Of a stretch of DNA of 6,558 nt, positions 1-4,891 are shown piece after piece. Every line of letters starts with the position of its first letter. Positions within the stretch are counted from its first letter, which is position 1. A program made the position numbers and the translations under genes. Source of the DNA: Planctomycetaceae bacterium (GTDB lineage: Bacteria > Planctomycetota > Planctomycetia > Pirellulales > Pirellulaceae); assembly GCA_007133715.1 (NCBI GenBank), contig SLMF01000540.1, positions 1-6,558 on the forward strand, read 5' to 3'. The notes beneath the pieces are model-generated. The model searched no databases. It had not been told where the DNA came from and saw nothing but the letters and a program-made list of their open reading frames with translations.

Positions 1-115
1 CCGCCGGGACCAGATCGTTGATCCCCACAAACTCGATCTCCGGAAGCTGGCTGCCAATCCGCATCACCAGACGCCCGATTCTTCCAAAACCATTGATCCC
101 GACCTTAATCGTCAT
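1..115 (-). CDS. gap: Glyceraldehyde-3-phosphate dehydrogenase, type I, N-terminal fragment (cut by window edge)
   Basis: Only the first 38 codons are in the window; the rest lies beyond the left edge. The translated start reads MTIKVGINGFGRIGR and, after a short helix, EFVGINDLVPA. The GINGFGRIGR segment (residues 6-15) is the glycine-rich dinucleotide-binding turn of the Rossmann fold that opens phosphorylating GAPDH, and the IND segment at about 32-34 is the usual end of the second beta strand that contacts NAD. The family oxidises glyceraldehyde 3-phosphate to 1,3-bisphosphoglycerate with NAD and phosphate in cytoplasmic glycolysis, or the reverse in gluconeogenesis. The ATG at 115-113 is supported by a strong Shine-Dalgarno sequence 9 bases upstream. 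The gene follows scpA on the same strand, but a probable terminator lies between them, so it is likely transcribed separately. The catalytic cysteine region is not visible. Cofactor preference cannot be judged from this fragment. Confidence 0.9.
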   Translation of the reverse strand, partial: MTIKVGINGFGRIGRLVMRIGSQLPEIEFVGINDLVPA

Positions 116-124
116 GCTCAACTT

Positions 125-130
125 CTCCTC
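125..130 (-). promoter_or_regulatory. Ribosome binding site of gap
   Basis: The minus strand reads GAGGAG, followed by 9 bases and the ATG at 115-113. It is a near-perfect Shine-Dalgarno sequence, one of the two strongest in the window together with that of groES. It fits a highly expressed glycolytic gene and fixes the start codon. Confidence 0.75.
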
Positions 131-249
131 AAGATTGTGACAAAACTCGGCTTCCCGTTACACGTTTCCAACAACATCCGAGCGTCAACGTGCCATCCTG
201 GACACCGTCCCCCGGATTCTCGGCAATACGGAAAACGCTGATTGTACTG

Positions 250-276
250 AAAAAGGCCGCCGGGTTTTAGGGGGCC
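250..276 (-). terminator. Probable rho-independent terminator after scpA
   Basis: On the minus strand the sequence GGCCCCC, an 8-base loop, then GGCGGCC can fold into a stem of four GC pairs, one C-C mismatch and two more GC pairs. It is followed directly by five T residues (254-250). It lies about 104 bases beyond the scpA stop codon and about 135 bases before the gap start, so it would end the groES-cmk-plsC-scpA transcript and isolate gap. The stem is short and contains a mismatch, so confidence is moderate. No clear sigma-70 promoter for gap stands out in 116-250; a TTGACG at 189-184 lacks a good -10 box at the right spacing. Confidence 0.45.
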
Positions 277-379
277 TGCTGCAAACACCGCAGTTTCCCT
301 CGAAAGAATAAACACCAACTGGTCTTAAAGAAGGGGGTGCTTCATCCGTGTTCACGCGGTTGGTTGCTCAGAGGGCCTC

Positions 380-1174
380 TTAACCCGACTCGGACGATTT
401 CGCCGCCAACGGCGGACCGCCGTAATTGTCGACGTCCGACAAGTCCAGTTGCTCGTGAAACGCCTCGCCCGGCAAAATCCAAATCTCGCCGTGCAAATGC
501 TCCTGCTCCGTCCGCACACTGTGGTGGCGAACTAACTCCAAAATCGCCAAGAAAACACCAATCATCGTCGATTTGTGCATCCCTACCTGGAACAGCTGCG
601 AAAACGACGCCTTCCCCTCCGCTGACAGCAACTGGTGAATCCGCTCCATGTGGTACTGCAGCGGGGTGTCGTCGTAAACAATGCTCTCCGGCTGAACCAC
701 CTGATGCTCCCGGACAACCCGGCCAAAAGCACTGACCAGATCCCACAGCTCGATTTCCTGGATCGGTTGCAGTGCGGGCTCGATCCGTCGCGGCGGCAAA
801 TCGTCCGCCAAACGCGGTAGCCGCTGCTGCCACTGCCGACTCCGCTCCTCCAGAATGCTGGCCGCATCCCGATACTCCTTGTACAACAGCAACCGCTCGA
901 CCAGCTCGGCTCGGGGATCTTCCAGCTCTTCGACCTCCTCGCCGCCGCGAGGCAGCACCATCCGCGACTTGAGCTCCATCAGCGTGCTGGCCATTTCGAT
1001 GAAGTCGGCGGCGTCATTCACATTCAGATCGACCAGAATCTCCAAGTACTCGAAAAACTGGTCCGTGATCACCGCCACCGGGATCTCGGTCACCTCGACC
1101 TCATGCTTCCGCACCAAGTACAGCAGCAAGTCCAGGGGACCGCGAAAGACGTCCAAATCGACGCGGAAACTCAT
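380..1174 (-). CDS. scpA: Segregation and condensation protein A (ScpA, kleisin subunit of the SMC complex)
   Basis: The product has 264 residues, the usual length for ScpA. The N-terminal motif FRGPLDLLLYLVRK (residues 10-23), followed by a VEVTEIPVAVITDQF segment, is the family hallmark and forms the helical part that binds the neck of one SMC subunit. Residues 60-125 are helical and charged. The C-terminal part (about 190-233, FSQLFQ through MIGVFLAILELVRHHSV to GEIWI) matches the winged-helix domain that binds the other SMC head. As the kleisin of the cytoplasmic Smc-ScpAB ring it helps compact and segregate newly replicated chromosome origins. The tail after residue 240 is short and low in structure. 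The ATG at 1174-1172 has only a weak upstream purine run (AAGAGAG) but begins exactly at the conserved N-terminus. It is the last gene of the groES-cmk-plsC-scpA run, 63 bases after plsC. The usual partner scpB is not next to it; gap follows instead. Confidence 0.93.
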   Translation of the reverse strand: MSFRVDLDVFRGPLDLLLYLVRKHEVEVTEIPVAVITDQFFEYLEILVDLNVNDAADFIEMASTLMELKSRMVLPRGGEEVEELEDPRAELVERLLLYKEYRDAASILEERSRQWQQRLPRLADDLPPRRIEPALQPIQEIELWDLVSAFGRVVREHQVVQPESIVYDDTPLQYHMERIHQLLSAEGKASFSQLFQVGMHKSTMIGVFLAILELVRHHSVRTEQEHLHGEIWILPGEAFHEQLDLSDVDNYGGPPLAAKSSESG

Positions 1175-1237
1175 CCCAGGCTCTCTTGCATCACAGGTAT
1201 TTCTTCCCGCATGGGCAGCACACGCCTACTTGACGAC

Positions 1238-1879
1238 TCAAACCTGCCGTCCGCGTCGCGCCGTGGCATGGCAAACGCGGATCCTCCGCTCCAACTCCGC
1301 AACCAGTTCCTCGTCAGGCAACGAGGCGGCCAGCTCCGGTTCGATAGGGGGACCCACACACACGTGAATCCGCGCCCGGCGCGGGAAACGCACCCGGCGG
1401 GGCCAAGCATCGTAGGCGCCGTCCAAACCCACCGGCAGCAGCGGTACCCGACTTCGCCGCGCCAACGCCACGAAACCCGGCTTCAATGGAGCCACCTGAC
1501 CGTCGCCGGTGCGGGTGCCCTCCGGGAAAATCAACACCAACTCCCCACGCTTCAATCGCCGCAGCGTCTCCTTCAAACCGCTCAAACCGCCGCCCTCCCG
1601 GTCGATCGGGATCGCGTCAAAAAACTCGATCAGCCAGCGGAACGGGGCAAAGCGAAATAAGGTCTTGCGAGCCAAGTAATTCAATCGCCGATTGAAACCA
1701 GAGCCTATCAGGGGGGGGTCGAAGAAACTCTGATGGTTGGCACAAATCAACAGGCCACCCTGATCAGGGATATTCTCCCGGCCTTTGTAACGGATGGCAA
1801 ACAGGGTGACCAGGATCAAACGTAGGATCACCCGCAAGCCTCGATACACAAGTCGTTGTGCCAAGGAACGTTCGGCCAT
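1238..1879 (-). CDS. plsC: 1-acyl-sn-glycerol-3-phosphate acyltransferase (PlsC family)
   Basis: The protein has 213 residues and carries the acyltransferase blocks in order: NHQSFFDP (48-55, block I, with catalytic His49 and Asp54), IPIDREG (90-96, block II), FPEGTRTGDG (118-127, block III, binding the glycerol phosphate) and VPLLPVGLDG (145-154, block IV). A hydrophobic, basic N-terminal helix (about 10-30) probably anchors it to the inner face of the membrane. The family transfers an acyl chain to the sn-2 position of lysophosphatidic acid to make phosphatidic acid, the precursor of all phospholipids. The ATG at 1879-1877 lies 15 bases after the cmk stop and has a weak AGG upstream, which suggests co-translation. 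Pairing of cmk with plsC is common in bacteria. The C-terminus is arginine-rich and variable. Small PlsC homologues can act on other acyl acceptors, so the exact substrate is inferred from family and context. Confidence 0.9.
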   Translation of the reverse strand: MAERSLAQRLVYRGLRVILRLILVTLFAIRYKGRENIPDQGGLLICANHQSFFDPPLIGSGFNRRLNYLARKTLFRFAPFRWLIEFFDAIPIDREGGGLSGLKETLRRLKRGELVLIFPEGTRTGDGQVAPLKPGFVALARRSRVPLLPVGLDGAYDAWPRRVRFPRRARIHVCVGPPIEPELAASLPDEELVAELERRIRVCHATARRGRQV

Positions 1880-1894
1880 CGCGTCGTACCTGCT

Positions 1895-2566
1895 TCAGTT
1901 TTCATTCGAATCGACGGGCGGCCGCGGTTTCCGCACCCACTGCTCCAAACGATCGACAACCTGCTCCAAAGACAGCCCGTCCGTGTCGACCTCGATCGCA
2001 TCGGCAGCCCGAGTCAGACGCCCCCACGGGCGTCCTTGATCCTGCCGATCACGCTGCTGCTGCTGTTCGAGGACCTGTTCGAGCGTGCCGGTTTCCCCCC
2101 ATTTCTGCAGTTCCTTGAACCGTCGCCGAGCCCGTTCCTGCGGGCTGGCCGTCAGAAAGAACTTGCGGTCGGCCTCCGGAAAGACCAAGGTGCCCTGGTC
2201 CCGCCCCTCGGTCACCACGTCGCCCCGGGCTGCGAAAGCTCGTTGGCGGCGGATCAATTCCCGACGCACCTCGGGATCATCGGCGGCGCGACGAATATAC
2301 GGCTGCAATTCGCTGCTGCGGATCGCATCCGTCACGTCCTGACCATCCAAGAGGACCCGGGAGCCGTCTAAACGGAATTCCATCGAGCGGGCGAGGTCAG
2401 CCAGCTGTGAGGGTGCCTGCCAATCGATGCCGGCCCGGCAACCCGCCAACGCCACCGCTCGGTACATCGCACCGGTGTCCAGAAACAGCGCGCCCAACCG
2501 CTGGGCCAGCCCCTTCGCCACGCTGGTCTTCCCGGCACCCGCTGGCCCGTCTATGGTCACGATCAT
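1895..2566 (-). CDS. cmk: Cytidylate (CMP/dCMP) kinase
   Basis: The protein has 223 residues, the normal length for bacterial Cmk. It opens with IDGPAGAGKTS (5-15), the P-loop, followed by LDTGAMYRA (29-37), the CMP-binding segment of the family. The monomer-binding insert spans about 60-100, EGRDQGTLVFPEA (120-132) is the conserved substrate loop, and the lid lies at about 144-185 with ERARRR and DQGRPWGRL. It phosphorylates CMP and dCMP with ATP, recycling cytidylates from RNA and lipid turnover. Two variations are visible: Gln124 where most relatives have Ile or Met (GRD-I/M-GT), and GRL at about 182-184 where APL is usual. Both sit in otherwise intact loops, so I expect an active enzyme. 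The ATG at 2566-2564 has no recognisable Shine-Dalgarno sequence. It starts 75 bases after groES and ends 15 bases before plsC, so expression probably depends on the groES transcript or a start-proximal promoter I cannot see. Confidence 0.95.
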   Translation of the reverse strand: MIVTIDGPAGAGKTSVAKGLAQRLGALFLDTGAMYRAVALAGCRAGIDWQAPSQLADLARSMEFRLDGSRVLLDGQDVTDAIRSSELQPYIRRAADDPEVRRELIRRQRAFAARGDVVTEGRDQGTLVFPEADRKFFLTASPQERARRRFKELQKWGETGTLEQVLEQQQQRDRQDQGRPWGRLTRAADAIEVDTDGLSLEQVVDRLEQWVRKPRPPVDSNEN

Positions 2567-2598
2567 GCTGGGCAGTCAATCCGGACAAAGAGAAACAG

Positions 2599-2606
2599 AA
2601 AAAAAA
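2599..2606 (-). other. Run of eight T between groES and cmk, without a clear stem
   Basis: In the 75-base gap after groES the minus strand carries eight consecutive T residues. Such runs often mark an intrinsic terminator, but I cannot find a GC-rich stem directly before it; only a weak CAGAA/TTCTG pairing spanning the T run itself is possible. It may weaken read-through into cmk or be a chance homopolymer. Confidence 0.3.
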
Positions 2607-2641
2607 GCCACTTCTGACAAACTGCGAACCACCCGAGCCAC

Positions 2642-2929
2642 TCACTCCAACACGGCGATGATCTGGTCCTCGTGCATGATCAGCACCCCTTGCTTGTCCA
2701 CATTCAGTTCGGTGCCCGCATGCGGGGAGAACAGCACGCGATCCCCCTCGCGAACCTGATAGGTGGTCCGGGCACCGTTGGCCAGCAAACGCCCATCGCC
2801 GATCGAGAGAACCCTCCCCTCGAGGGGTATCTTGCGCGCGCCCTCTGGCAGGAAGACTCCGCCAGCCGTGGTTTCCTCGGCTTCAAGCCGCCGCACAGCG
2901 ACGTTGTCGCCCAGCGGAACAACTTTCAT
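2642..2929 (-). CDS. groES: Co-chaperonin GroES (10 kDa chaperonin)
   Basis: The product has 95 residues, the normal size for GroES. It begins MKVVPLGDNVAVRRLEAEE, continues through the flexible mobile loop (ETTAGGVFLPEGARK, about 18-32) that docks to GroEL, a roof region with GDGRLLANG, and the signature VREGDRVLFSPHAGTEL before ending in HEDQIIAVLE. It caps the GroEL ring during ATP-driven protein folding in the cytoplasm. A longer in-frame reading from 3031 exists, but the extra 34 residues do not look like GroES; the ATG at 2929-2927 matches the family start and has AGGAG 10 bases upstream. No groEL follows: the next gene is cmk. It is the first gene of the leftward operon. I see no CIRCE operator (TTAGCACTC/GAGTGCTAA) upstream, so control by HrcA is not supported here. 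Confidence 0.95.
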   Translation of the reverse strand: MKVVPLGDNVAVRRLEAEETTAGGVFLPEGARKIPLEGRVLSIGDGRLLANGARTTYQVREGDRVLFSPHAGTELNVDKQGVLIMHEDQIIAVLE

Positions 2930-2939
2930 GAGGTCATTT

Positions 2940-2944
2940 CTCCT
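2940..2944 (-). promoter_or_regulatory. Ribosome binding site deciding the groES start
   Basis: The minus strand reads AGGAG at 2944-2940, with 10 bases to the groES ATG at 2929. An earlier ATG at 2937-2935 is only 2 bases from the AGGAG, too close for efficient initiation. That earlier ATG opens a three-codon frame (ATG ACC TCA TGA) whose stop overlaps the groES start as ATGA. The site argues against the longer reading from 3031. Confidence 0.7.
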
Positions 2945-3057
2945 AAACTCGGTTGTACAGCACGCCAGGTTCGGAACAGAACCCGCCTCGCTGCGATGCG
3001 CTCTTATCGCGCGAATCTGAAATTGTTGCACGTGCCCCCGGGGTGTTCAAGGGTATC

Positions 3058-3076
3058 GGCGGACACCGCGTCCGCC
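3058..3076. repeat. Perfect 7-bp inverted repeat upstream of groES
   Basis: GGCGGAC and GTCCGCC are separated by five bases (ACCGC). The stem is all Watson-Crick and GC-rich, but no T run follows on either strand, so it does not look like a complete terminator. It lies about 130-150 bases before the groES start. It could be an operator, a leader hairpin, or a chance palindrome in GC-rich DNA. Confidence 0.4.
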
Positions 3077-3288
3077 AGACTACCTACTATCGGCCAAACG
3101 GCGCGATTCTTGCACGCGAATCCGGCGGCTTTCTCCGGACCGCACCCTTCAAAGTCTTCGTAAAACCGCCTATGTGGGCCGGGTTCTCCGATACCGACAC
3201 GGCTTTGCTCAGGCCTCTTAAGTCCCCCATGCCATGTGTCCGATGATAGGGGTTGGACGGCTTGTAAACAGAATCATCTCCGGCCTCT

Positions 3289-3319
3289 CTTCACGCAAGA
3301 AACGCTCGTTTGAGTGAAG
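3289..3319. repeat. 31-base inverted repeat upstream of the coiled-coil gene
   Basis: The arms are CTTCAC-G-CAAG and TTTG-A-GTGAAG around a 9-base centre. Six pairs, one mismatch, three pairs and a G-T pair give 9 Watson-Crick pairs plus one wobble over 11 positions. It ends 36 bases before the ATG at 3356. There is no T run on either side, so termination is unlikely; an operator or a 5' leader hairpin fits better. The right arm overlaps the first of two CGCTCGTTT repeats (3303 and 3326). Confidence 0.5.
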
Positions 3320-3355
3320 AAGCCCCGCTCGTTTTGACTGACCGGACAGGTGCGG

Positions 3356-4045
3356 ATGAACCAGCAACGGCCAGAAGGTGCCGCTCCGACGGACACCAGC
3401 CCCCCCTTGCCACCCATTTCGCGGGTGCGAACCGGCAACGACAGCCGGTCGCCGAGCCGTGTCCCGGGTGATGCGCGGTCCCCAAAACGCCTCCGAAACT
3501 CCCTTGAAGCGGCACAGGAACCCGGCCTGACTCGGGAAGAACTCGAATCCCACGCCGCCGATCTGCGGAACCAGTTGGACCGCCGCCAACGCGAAGTCGA
3601 TCGCCGCGAAGCGGCTCTGAACGCCCGCGTCGCCGAATGGGAAAACGAGTCCCGCCAAGCCGAATTGCGGTTGACCGAACGAGAATTGGCCCTGCTCGCC
3701 GAACGCGACGCTGCCGAGGCCCTGACCACGAGCCTGGGGCAACGCGCCGAAGAACTCGACCGGCGCCAAGCCGAATTGAACCACCGTGAACGATTGTTGG
3801 ACGAAGCCGAGCAGTTGCTGGAGCGGCAAACCCTGGAATTGCAGGCACGCGCGGACGAGGTCCGACGGCTCCGCCAACGCGTGGCCAGCTCTGCCCCCAC
3901 GCTCCCCAGCACCCCCAAGGCCAACTCGCGAGAATGGGAACTCTGGCAACAGCGGCTGGAAGCGCAAGCAGAACAACAACGTCTGGAACAGCAGCTCCGA
4001 CAGGTGGCCCTGGATACGCAACGAAAAGCCCGAACTGCCGCCTGA
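3356..4045 (+). CDS. Coiled-coil protein of unknown function
   Basis: I do not recognise this protein. It has 229 residues from the ATG at 3356; a GTG at 3350 in the same frame is an alternative start. The ATG has AGG with 5 bases spacing (ACAGG). Residues 1-48 are rich in Pro, Ser and Arg and look disordered. Residues about 57-178 form an almost unbroken charged coiled coil rich in Arg, Glu, Leu, Ala and Gln. A short Ser/Pro/Thr linker (about 179-190) follows, then a second Gln-rich helix (192-222). LDRRQ occurs at 74-78 and again at 134-138, exactly 60 residues apart, with similar flanks (xREVDRRE and xELNHRER), suggesting an internal duplication. There is no signal peptide or membrane segment, so it is probably cytoplasmic. 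It is the only plus-strand gene, divergent from groES and tail to tail with the permease. Codon choice resembles the neighbours. Three minus-strand frames are also open opposite it, but they read as Arg/Ser-rich low complexity and are shadows. Confidence 0.75.
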   Translation: MNQQRPEGAAPTDTSPPLPPISRVRTGNDSRSPSRVPGDARSPKRLRNSLEAAQEPGLTREELESHAADLRNQLDRRQREVDRREAALNARVAEWENESRQAELRLTERELALLAERDAAEALTTSLGQRAEELDRRQAELNHRERLLDEAEQLLERQTLELQARADEVRRLRQRVASSAPTLPSTPKANSREWELWQQRLEAQAEQQRLEQQLRQVALDTQRKARTAA

Positions 4046-4057
4046 TCAACGCAGTAC

Positions 4058-4891
4058 TTACCCCCCAAAACCGCTGTAACGCTTGACCCCGCGATTCCAC
4101 ATCACGCGTGCGGTCGCGGCAAACAGCACCACCCAGACGATCTGCATCACTAATCCACGGGTTAATTCATCCCCCTGAATCTGGCCCAAGAATACGGCCG
4201 CCGGGAAATAGGCCAGGTACTTCAACGGCAAAAGGTCGACCAACTGGTTCCAAGGGGCTGGCAGCAGGTCCAACGGGAACATGTGACCCGAAAGGAAGAA
4301 GCTCAACAGCATGTAGATAAACAGCAGCGACGTGACTTCCAAGAACCAGAAGCCGATCAAGCCGAACGAGGCTTCGAGAAAGAAGCCCAGCAGAAAGGCC
4401 AGCATCAACGAGAGCCCAAAGGCGGCCAGTACCCCGGGTTCGGGCCAGCCGTCCACAAAAAAACCCCGCGTCAGGTAGAACAACAGCGCGAACGGGAATA
4501 GCGCCACCGAATAATAGGCCAGTTTATGCGCCAAGCGGCTCAAGAGCAAAAACCCCAGCATGTCGACCGGTTGGACCAGATACTTCTTCACCTCGCCATC
4601 CCGGATCTGCCGGGCGATGCCGGAAGCCAAGCCGGGCATGCTGGAAAAAGCGCGGGTGACCATCGTCAGCAAGTAGTAGGCGACCATGGTTTCGAAGCGG
4701 TACCCGGCGATCGTGCCCTCGGAACGCGACCCGCCGCCCACGGATTCGAACACGGCCCACCACAGAAAGATCTGGGTGATGATGGGCAGAAAACGCATTA
4801 ATGTGGCTAGAGCAAAATCCCCCCGGTAGACGAGACGCTCTTCCAGGGTGATCCGCAGAATCGTCCACCAAGTGACGGCTCGAACGATCAT
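4058..4891 (-). CDS. ABC-2 type transporter permease (COG4587-like, DUF990 family)
   Basis: The protein has 277 residues with about six hydrophobic segments: near 28-49, 66-84, 112-142, 153-180, 186-202 and 246-264. The N-terminal region with ERLVYRGDF before the first segment, the cytoplasmic stretch IRDGEVKKYLVQPVD (96-110) and the FPLDLLPAPWNQLVDLLPLKY region (205-225) resemble permeases of the uncharacterised exporters encoded beside COG4586 ATPases. It would form the membrane channel and work with the ATPase encoded just upstream. Its ATG overlaps the ATPase stop codon as ATGA, a sign of translational coupling and a fixed subunit ratio. The transported substrate is unknown for this family. 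The usual second permease (COG3694) does not follow: the stop at 4058 lies 12 bases from the stop of the convergent coiled-coil gene. The complex may therefore be a homodimer, or the partner is encoded elsewhere. Confidence 0.88.
   Translation of the reverse strand: MIVRAVTWWTILRITLEERLVYRGDFALATLMRFLPIITQIFLWWAVFESVGGGSRSEGTIAGYRFETMVAYYLLTMVTRAFSSMPGLASGIARQIRDGEVKKYLVQPVDMLGFLLLSRLAHKLAYYSVALFPFALLFYLTRGFFVDGWPEPGVLAAFGLSLMLAFLLGFFLEASFGLIGFWFLEVTSLLFIYMLLSFFLSGHMFPLDLLPAPWNQLVDLLPLKYLAYFPAAVFLGQIQGDELTRGLVMQIVWVVLFAATARVMWNRGVKRYSGFGG
4888..4891 (-). other. ATGA overlap coupling the ATPase and permease genes
   Basis: The TGA stop of the ATPase (4890-4888) and the ATG start of the permease (4891-4889) share bases. 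A ribosome ending the ATPase can re-initiate on the permease, which supports both start and stop assignments and a shared transcript. Confidence 0.85.

Larger units (their letters stand above)
2930..3355. other. Divergent intergenic region between groES and the coiled-coil gene
   Basis: About 426 bases separate the two divergent start codons. It holds the groES leader and ribosome binding site at the left end, three inverted repeats (2968-2983 with GGTTC/GAACC arms, 2995-3017 imperfect, 3058-3076 perfect), and at the right end a long inverted repeat (3289-3319) plus two direct repeats. Both promoters must lie here, but I find no convincing -35/-10 pair in either direction; the nearest, GATAAG on the minus strand near 3007, has no good -35 partner. 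A plus-strand open frame of 97 codons (2953-3246) crosses the region, but it has no Shine-Dalgarno sequence and no recognisable motif, and I do not call it a gene. Confidence 0.6.

Noticed and set aside
1103..1660. 185-codon plus-strand open frame across scpA and plsC
   Set aside because: It is a shadow of two well-recognised minus-strand genes and has no family resemblance.
2930..3031. N-terminal extension of GroES by 34 residues
   Set aside because: The added residues do not resemble GroES, and the ATG at 2929 has a well-spaced AGGAG and matches the family start.
2930..3110. CIRCE heat-shock operator upstream of groES
   Set aside because: I searched by eye for TTAGCACTC and GAGTGCTAA on both strands and found neither half.
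364..3221. Shared sequence TTGCTCAG...GCCTCTTAA at 364-383 and 3205-3221
   Set aside because: It is 17 matching bases around a 3-base gap; one copy includes the end of scpA. It is too short and isolated to call a dispersed repeat.
2953..3246. 97-codon plus-strand open frame in the groES upstream region
   Set aside because: It has no Shine-Dalgarno sequence, no recognisable domain, an irregular composition, and covers the groES leader.
3334..3362. TTGACT at 3334-3339 as a -35 box of the coiled-coil gene
   Set aside because: The matching -10 box would lie at about 3357, inside the gene, and no TATAAT-like hexamer is there.
3218..4100. Three long minus-strand open frames (264-269 codons) opposite the coiled-coil gene
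   Set aside because: They translate to Arg/Ser/Gly-rich low-complexity sequence without motifs and overlap one another and the real gene. A coiled-coil gene rich in GAA, CGC and GCC rarely produces stops on the other strand, which explains the open frames.
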